DNA of 64,000 bases from Vulpes vulpes (taxonomy: Eukaryota; Chordata; Mammalia; Carnivora; Canidae). The position numbers and the translations under genes were made by a program. Location: NCBI RefSeq assembly GCF_048418805.1, contig NC_132791.1, positions 72,239,001-72,303,000 of the forward strand, read 5' to 3'. Within the stretch, counting starts at the first letter, position 1. Each line of letters starts with the position of its first letter. Under the pieces are notes generated by a model. That model was not told the DNA's origin. It did no database searches and saw nothing but the letters and a program-made list of their open reading frames with translations. Of the stretch, positions 57,501-64,000 are shown one piece after another.

Positions 57501-60419
57501 CTGCAGTAAGAGGAGCAGTTGAGGCACACCTGCGCTGGGACCCGCTGGTTCCTCTGGGCTCCTGGCTCGGTGGTCATTCCTCCTGGTTTGATGCCTATCC
57601 AAACCTAGTGATCACTTCCTGGGAGGGCTGCTGGGGATCCCTCCCCCACAGCCTAGCATCCCTCAGGAACCAACCCTCCTCTACTCTTTGTCCAAGCCAC
57701 TTAGGGACTGACTCTTTCCACTCCTACCCCTGGGGAAGGTGGTTTTTGACAAGGCTTAGATAATTAGCACATTGCCCCTGCCCCTGGCCACAAAAACTCT
57801 TAGTTCAGGACTGGGCCTAATCCCAACTGGAGGGTTCAGATGGCACCCTGGTGGAAGCTCTCTTCCACCTTGGGGTCCCTGAGCTGGAAGAATGGCACTC
57901 TTGGGGCCATCTTGGCTCACAGAGCACCAGGGATGTGGGCATACTCCTGAGTTCGTTGGGTGAGGACCTGCACACTGTTGTGTGGGCTTTTCCATTGAGT
58001 GAACCTGTGTAAACTGGGACTCTTGCAGGCACCCCTCCATAGCCTGGCATTCTAGGCTCTTTGTGGTTCAGACCCATTGACTCATTCAGCTGTCTCCCGC
58101 ATGGGAAGGCTCTCCCACCGTGTCCACACCTCCATCCCTCTGGACTTGGCTGAAACGCCACCTCCTCCTTGATGAAGCCTTCCCTTTCTTCCCTACAGTA
58201 ACCCTGACGCAGGCTGGGCCCGACCCCCAGTGGGTGTCACCAGATTCTCCTTGTTGGCATTGGGGGCAGTGGACATACGGCTTGTGGTGCCGGGGGCAGA
58301 GGAAAGCCCCCATAAGTGTTTGTATGGTGACGTCTCCACCCGAATCTCCTCCCCCGGGGGCTCGGGGCACATGCTCTGAGCGGACAGTGAGTCAAGGGTC
58401 TGGCTCACAGCAGCTGCCCATCCATGCATGTGCCCTGGACCTGTGTTTCCTCGGCCAGGTTCTGCATATCGCTGAGTGCAAGTCTCCCTGAACTAAGCCT
58501 TCAAGGTGCTCATGGCGGTGAGTCCTGGCCAAGCCTACGTCTGTTTTACCACCATTCCCCAGGCCAGACATTGAAGTCACCCCCACCTTCTTAACTATGG
58601 AGTCCCACAGGCTCACTACCAGGACCTTCCAGGGGACAGAGTCTCCCCATCACCCTGCTCACCCAGCCTGTGCTGTGCCCATAACAGATGGGGACCCAGG
58701 CCCATTTCTGTCTGTCTCCTGTTACCTCTGGGTTATCTGTCCCTGAAAGTAGAGTCAGGATGTGCAGAGTCAGAGCTGATGTTGGGGGGATTGGAAGAGG
58801 CCCCCAAGGGTGGCTTGGGAACCAGTGTGGATGGCAGCCTGCCCAGCCCTGGCCCCGGCAACAGTGACAACTTTATTTTCACCTCCCTAGCAGCGCTGGA
58901 AGTATTCCATTCTTAGCTGATGAAACTATAAAATGTCACAAAACCACCTCCTGCCAACCCGGTGGGGAGGCTGCCGTGCACTTGGGCACACAGGGGGCTG
59001 CTTGTGCCCGCTGGGGAGTGCTGGGCAGCTCTGGAGTGGGCGCCAGCTCTGCATCGTGCCCATGGCCCTGTGTGGGAGCCTCACTCCACAAGAAAGAACA
59101 CACATGGGGCTGGCAAAGTGTGGTGCCTCCTCCTGGATACCAGGCACCTTTTCCCTGCAGTGTTGGGGCTGCCCTGGATCCCAGCCCAATTTTCACAAAG
59201 ATGAGCCAATAGCGTGGGTGAAGGTGATTCTGGAAACCTCTCTGCAGGACAGGGTGGTCTACCAGACAGTGTGGGAGAAGCCTTCCTGGGGGAGGCCAGG
59301 ATGCTACCTCGTCAAGAGATGAGCTGGGAAGCACCCAGAACACCTTCAGGCGTGGCGTGCCACCGGGCCTGGATGTGGAATGTTGGGCACATGGGGAGGG
59401 AGGTGGGCTCAGACTCAGCTCTGCTCTGGGACAATAGGCTAGAGGCTGGAGTGGGGCTGGAGACCAGACCATCATGATCCACAGGGATGTCCAGAATGGA
59501 CAGGTTGCCAGTGTCACCCCTCTGACCTCCAGCCACCCACTGTGTCCCCAACTGAGTCTCCTGGACAGTTTCTTGCTACAGTCTCTGGGTGCCTCCCTCC
59601 CTTGGCTATTGTGTGGAGTGGCACTGTTCTAGGTACTGTGGACCGAGCCCACTTTCTCAGAGCCGGTGGAGGAAGGCAGACAAGAAGCAGGCCAATGTGT
59701 GCAGACAGACTGTTCTGCTGAGGCACGTGCTCCACAGGGTGTGCCCAGGCGAGGGGAGAGGTGGGTAATGGCTCCCTTTATAGAGAGGGTAGGTGAAGTC
59801 AGAGCTGTGGTCAAGGCCCACCAGTCTTCCAGCCCCTTCCTGCAGGTGTGCTGGTATGCACCAGGCTGTGGGAACCCACCCCCGGCCTCCACGCGGGGAC
59901 CCCTAGAGGCACAAACCAGCCTCCTCCTTCCTCCAGTAAGGGCTCCAGGCACTGCCTGAAGCACAGAGAAGGGTTGGGGCAGGCGTGGTGCCGTCTGTGC
60001 TCAGAACTGAGGACAGGAGACAGTTTACCTAGAGACTCAGCCGTCAGGCCCGGGGGCTCAGCGTGCACAAGAGCTCAGTCCAGCTGGGGGCGACATGCTG
60101 TGATCATGGGAGTGCATGCTTGGGTGGCAGGAGCCAGGCTGTGCATCCTGCAGAGACAGTAGCCAGTGATTAAGTCAGGGGTCAGGGAGAGTGCAGGGTG
60201 CTGGGGTATCACATGCTCATGTACAAAACACAGCCACGTGAAGAGCGAGTGCCCCATGTGCCCCTGTCCCATAAGGAGCTGCTTGTATTCACCTCCTGTC
60301 CATTCTTCCAGAGCTGCTTCATGCAAAGACAAAGAACTAGAAATACATATTCCCCCCTCTGTCTTCATCAGCATATTGTACACATTCTCCTGTGCTCTCT
60401 TCCCTGACAATGCATTTGG
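57501..60419. other. sequence upstream of RASGEF1C start, no exon identified
   Basis: Presumed 5' intron or upstream region. GC-rich but without a CpG island or a recognisable 5' UTR exon; many overlapping ORFs without family resemblance. Confidence 0.55.
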
Positions 60420-60429
60420 GGGATCTTTC

Positions 60430-60438
60430 TTTCTTTCT

Positions 60439-60522
<84 letters not shown>

Positions 60523-60724
60523 TTTTCTTTCTTTTTAAAGATTTTATTTATTTATTCATGAGAGACACAGAGAGAGAGAGAGAGAAAGAGAGGCAGAGAC
60601 ACAGGCAGAGGGAGAAGCAGGCTCCATGCAGGGAGCCCGATGTGGGACTTGATCCCGGGTCTCCAGGATCGCGCCCTGGGCTGAAGGCAGGCGCTCAACC
60701 ACTGAGCCACCCAGGGATCCCTGA
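60430..60724 (-). mobile_element. SINEC_Cf SINE with TTTC-expanded tail
   Basis: 60430-60535 is (TTTC)n with TTCTTTC interruptions; then AAAGATTTTATTTATTTATT, GA linker and head ending GAGCCACCCAGGGATCCC. GGGATCTTTC flanks both sides (60420-60429, 60725-60734), so the microsatellite is the expanded tail of this SINE. Confidence 0.93.
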
Positions 60725-60839
60725 GGGATCTTTCCATAGCAGGGCAGAGTGTCTTTGCTTTATTTATTTGTTTCTTTGTTTGTTTGTTTATTTAAACTGT
60801 CCCATGGTATTCTATGGTTTGGACGTCCAGGGGTAATTT

Positions 60840-61252
60840 TTAAAAGCAATGATGGAGCAACTCAAGTGTCCACCGACAGGTGAATGGATAAACAAAATGT
60901 GGACTATCCTTACAATGGAATATTGTTCAGCCTTAACAAGGAATGGAATTGTGACACGTGCAACACCATGGATGAGGCTTGAGGGGAGTACGCAAAATGC
61001 GACAGGCCAGCTATAAATTGACGAATGCTGAGTGATTCCATGGAGATGAAGCACTATAATAGTCCTGTTCATAGAGACAAGGAGTTGGAATGGGGGCTGG
61101 GGGGCTGGGGGTGGGGGAGTTAGTGTTTAACAGAGACAGACTTCCAGTTTTGCAAGCTGCCAAGGGTTATGGGGATGGACGGTGGGGATGGCTGCTAAGC
61201 AGTATGAATACATTTAACGCCACTGAACTGTACCCTTAAAAATGGCTAAAAT
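60840..61252 (+). mobile_element. old L1 3' end
   Basis: GTGTCCACCGACAGGTGAAT, GAATATTGTTCAGCCTTAAC, a G-rich 3' UTR tract (61092-61117), then CACTGAACTGTACCCTTAAA and AATGGCTAAAAT. Confidence 0.85.
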
Positions 61253-61348
61253 GGGGGCACCTGGGTGGCTCAGTGGTTGAGCGTCTGCCTTAGGCTCAGG
61301 GCATGATCCCAGGGTCCTGGGATCGAGTCCCGCATTGGGTTCCCTGCA
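61253..61348 (+). mobile_element. SINEC SINE, 3'-truncated
   Basis: Head GGGGGCACCTGGGTGGCTCA through GTTCCCTGCA, then stops before the CT linker and tail. It sits exactly in the L1 3' tail. Confidence 0.88.
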
Positions 61349-63156
61349 ATCCAGGGTGCCACAGATGATGAACGAAAGATGACGTGAGGATGCTGTTACA
61401 CATCTGTTAGTGGGGTGTCTGCTGCCATTGGGGTGGTGGTGAAGACGGCTCAGTGGTACAGGAGGGAGTACTGTGCACAGAGCTCGATCTGTTTACTGGA
61501 GCAGAGAAGACTACAGTGGGGCACTGAAATGGGCGTCATTGATGTGCATCCCCGCTACCCTGTCGGTCCGGTTGTTGTGACTTTGTGTCATTCCTTCGAA
61601 CTCAGTCATCAAAGTCATGATGATGACAGGCCCCAGGAACACCTGGACGGATCCCAGGGCCCTGTGTGGGGATATGGTTCGGGTCAGGGGCGTGTCCACC
61701 CTGTGACAAGGTCCCTGACGGGGCTGGTACACATCCAAGAGGCACCAAGCCACTCTGCAGCTGGAACTGCCAAGCCCAGTCTCTGACCTGTCCAGTGCAG
61801 GTTCTCTTGCCCCAAGACAAGCCACTCACCGGGCCTAAGCACGCACTGGACCTGCCCACCGCCTCCCAGACGCTAGGCCTCAGGCCAGCCTAGGTCTTCC
61901 CGCACTGTGTGTGGTCTAAGAGGGGCCTGGCCGCACTCACTGCTATGCCCTTGGGGCAACCCCACCCTCGGCCTGACATAGTGGGTGCTCAGTGTGTGAT
62001 GTTCAAGTGACTCAGCGATGCTCAGTGTGTGAGGAGAGAAGCTTGCGCTGGCTGGCCTTGGGGTCCCTGTGGCAACCTCTTGGGACAGGCCAGCCCTTGC
62101 ACACAGGGCATTTGGGCTGTGGGCATCAGCCTCAAGTGCTGCGTCTCTTTCCCAGCCCAGACCCCGGCTCTGGACCCAAGGCCACCACCCCTGGGGCCTC
62201 CAGCTGTCAGGTCTGCGTCCTCCGTGTACATTGCCTTTCCCTGTGGCCAGAACACCAGGCTTTTGCTGGGGGGAATGACCATGCCCTCTGCTGAATATGG
62301 CAGGGGTGCTGAGACCCACAGGGAGGCACCACCCTCACCTGGCCAGGGGCAGGCACCGACCCAGGCTGGGCCCATCAGGCGCTGCTACCCTGAAAAATGT
62401 ACCCGAAGGGGGCCCAACCTGAAGATGCCTGACCCCTGCAGGCAGGAGTTGGTTTCTGAGGCCCAGCTTCCCCTTCCTACGCATGTGCTTCTGCCTTGGT
62501 TTCCCTGCTCCTGTTCCCTACTCCTGCTGCCCGGCCCCCACCCATCAGGTGCATCTGTCTCCTGTGTGTAGGTCTCCAGGCCTGGCATCTGGGTGTCCTG
62601 GGGCTCCCACCACAGTCACACAGGTGGCCAGGCTGTGTTGTGTCAGGGGGGAGCGGGCCCCCTGGGAAAACCACCCTGCAGCTGAGCACCCTTCCTTCTG
62701 GAGTTGTGCTCAGTCAGACCCTGAGACCACCTGCCGTCGGGGTCTAGGGTAGGACAACTTTTTGGGGCTGTGTGGTCCAAGCCTAACTCCTGTATGGGAG
62801 TATGGGAGACAGGGGGAAATGTCTGCAGGGACAAGGATTGGACCAGGTGGGATTAGAAGGAAGGTACAGACCTAGACGATAACCTTTCTTTCATTCCCCA
62901 ACTTTTGACAGAGATGTGTGTACCCAATATCTAACTCTCCTCTTCACTGGAAAACACAAAAGCTGACCTGGCAAGAGGATGGCAATGGCCCTGTGGTGCT
63001 CTATGTTCATCCCCCATCCCCCAGTGTGAGGTTCTTAGAGAGAGGCCAGAGCTGTGGCCACAAAAAAAAGTACAGTCCACTGGGCTCCTGGGAGGCTGAA
63101 CACATGCTCAGATCTTCCAAGTTTAAGGAATGCTAGGACTCCTGACTTGTATGCTT
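61349..63156. other. GC-rich, nothing recognised
   Basis: No exon with family similarity, no repeat I can name. Long overlapping ORFs on both strands have low-complexity translations. Confidence 0.55.
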
Positions 63157-63171
63157 GGTATTCTGATTTTA

Positions 63172-63356
63172 TTTATTATTTTGTTTTTCTTGGGGTGGTG
63201 TGGAGCAGAGGGAGAGGGAGAGAGAATCTTAAGCAGACTCCACACCCAAAGCCCAAAGGAGCCCGAAGCAGGGCTTGATCTCACAACCCTGAGATCACAA
63301 CCTGAGTGGAAATCAAGAATCAGACACTCCACTGACTGAGCCACCCAGTAGCCCCA
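63172..63356 (-). mobile_element. SINEC SINE (older)
   Basis: Reversed tail TTATTATTTTG, GA-rich linker, head ending GAGCCACCCAGTAGCCCC. TSD GGTAYTCTGATTTTA at 63157-63171 and 63357-63371, one mismatch. Confidence 0.93.
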
Positions 63357-63554
63357 GGTACTCTGATTTTAAAGGTGGCAATTAAACCTATTTAAAGAAA
63401 GAAAAAAAAAAAAAAAGAAAGAAAAAAGCCACCATGAGGGCCACACAGTGAGACAAAAGCATATTTAGAAACAATATCTTTAGCTCCCAGTCTGCAACCA
63501 CCACTCTGTTGTCACAGTCCCCAGTAGTGTTGGTTGGCATTAAAAAAATCTGTA

Positions 63555-64000
63555 AACCCGATGTTTCTAGCAGCAATGGCCACAATAGCCAAACTGTGGA
63601 AGGAGCCTCGGTGTCCATGGAAAGATGAATGGGTAAAGAAGATGTGGTCTATGTATACAATGGAATATTCCTCAGCCATTAGAAACGACAAATACCCACC
63701 ATTTGCTTCGACGTGGATGGAACTGGAGGGTATTATGCTGAGTGAAGTAAGTCAGTCGGAGAAGGACAAACAGTGTATGTTCTCATTCATTTGGGGAATA
63801 TAAATAATAGTGAAAGGGAATATAAAGGAAGGGAAAAGAAATGTTGGGAAATATCAGGAAGGGAGACAGAACATAAAGACTCCTAACTCTGGGAAACGAA
63901 CTAGGGGTGGTGGAAGGGGAGGAGGGCGGGTGTTGGAGGGGAATGGGTGACGGGCACTGAGGAGGACACTTGACGGGATGAGCACTGGGTGTTTTTCTGT
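63555..64000 (+). mobile_element. canine LINE-1 3' end, 5'-truncated, cut by window edge
   Basis: Same segment as 3670-4108 of this window (ATGTTTCTAGCAGCAATGG to GAGCACTGGGTGTTTTTCTG). Contains the ORF2 C-terminal remnant (KLWKEPRCPWKDEWVKKMW) and the G-rich 3' UTR. The poly(A) end lies beyond the window. Confidence 0.93.

Noticed and set aside
58936..59517. 193-codon minus-strand ORF upstream of RASGEF1C, considered as a 5' exon
   Set aside because: No similarity to RASGEF1C or another known protein and no fitting donor linked to exon 1.

Overview
The window reads as carnivore, specifically canid, nuclear DNA. The main evidence is 24 tRNA-derived SINEs of the SINEC type, several close to consensus with clear target-site duplications (TSDs), plus three copies of a canine-type LINE-1 3' end. 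There is no prokaryotic, viral or CRISPR content. The window could come from dog, wolf or another canid; I did not determine the chromosome.

The one protein-coding gene I can support is RASGEF1C, on the minus strand. Its coding sequence runs from the ATG at 57494 down to the TGA at 24519-24521. It is split into 13 coding exons, all with GT donors and AG acceptors, and they join to a 466-codon frame, the length I recall for the human protein. The product is a RasGEF (CDC25-homology) guanine nucleotide exchange factor with an N-terminal REM/RasGEF_N region. A pyrimidine-rich acceptor 6 bases before the ATG implies at least one upstream non-coding exon, which I could not find in 57.5-64 kb. A candidate poly(A) signal for a roughly 1 kb 3' UTR lies at 23552-23557.

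Layout. 1-4.16 kb: decayed plus-strand LINE-1 (ORF1 tail, broken ORF2, 3' UTR). 4.2-5.3 kb: MIR, a long AT microsatellite and a minus-strand L1 3' end. 5.5-19.4 kb: AT-rich intergenic DNA made mostly of old minus-strand L1 pieces, LTR-like repeats and 11 SINEs. 19.7-24.5 kb: GC-richer DNA, including the presumed RASGEF1C 3' UTR. 24.5-57.5 kb: RASGEF1C. Its intron 5 (38.3-46.7 kb) is a graveyard of DNA transposons (two Tigger-type, one hAT-type), an old L1 and SINEs. Its intron 3 holds a roughly 1 kb CATC/CCAT array. Its intron 11 holds an old L1 and a solo MaLR LTR with 5-bp TSDs. 57.5-64 kb: presumed 5' intronic or upstream sequence with an L1 3' end, SINEs, a TTTC microsatellite and another canine L1 3' end cut by the window edge.

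I found no evidence for an undescribed multi-gene system. The items most worth checking are: a poly(A)-only insertion with 14-bp TSDs (21.25 kb); a 161-bp L1-5'-UTR-like fragment between 16-bp direct repeats without a poly(A) tail (18.2-18.4 kb); three same-orientation CTCF-like motifs, one 28 bp from a RASGEF1C donor site; and a young sense SINE about 145 bp upstream of exon 6.
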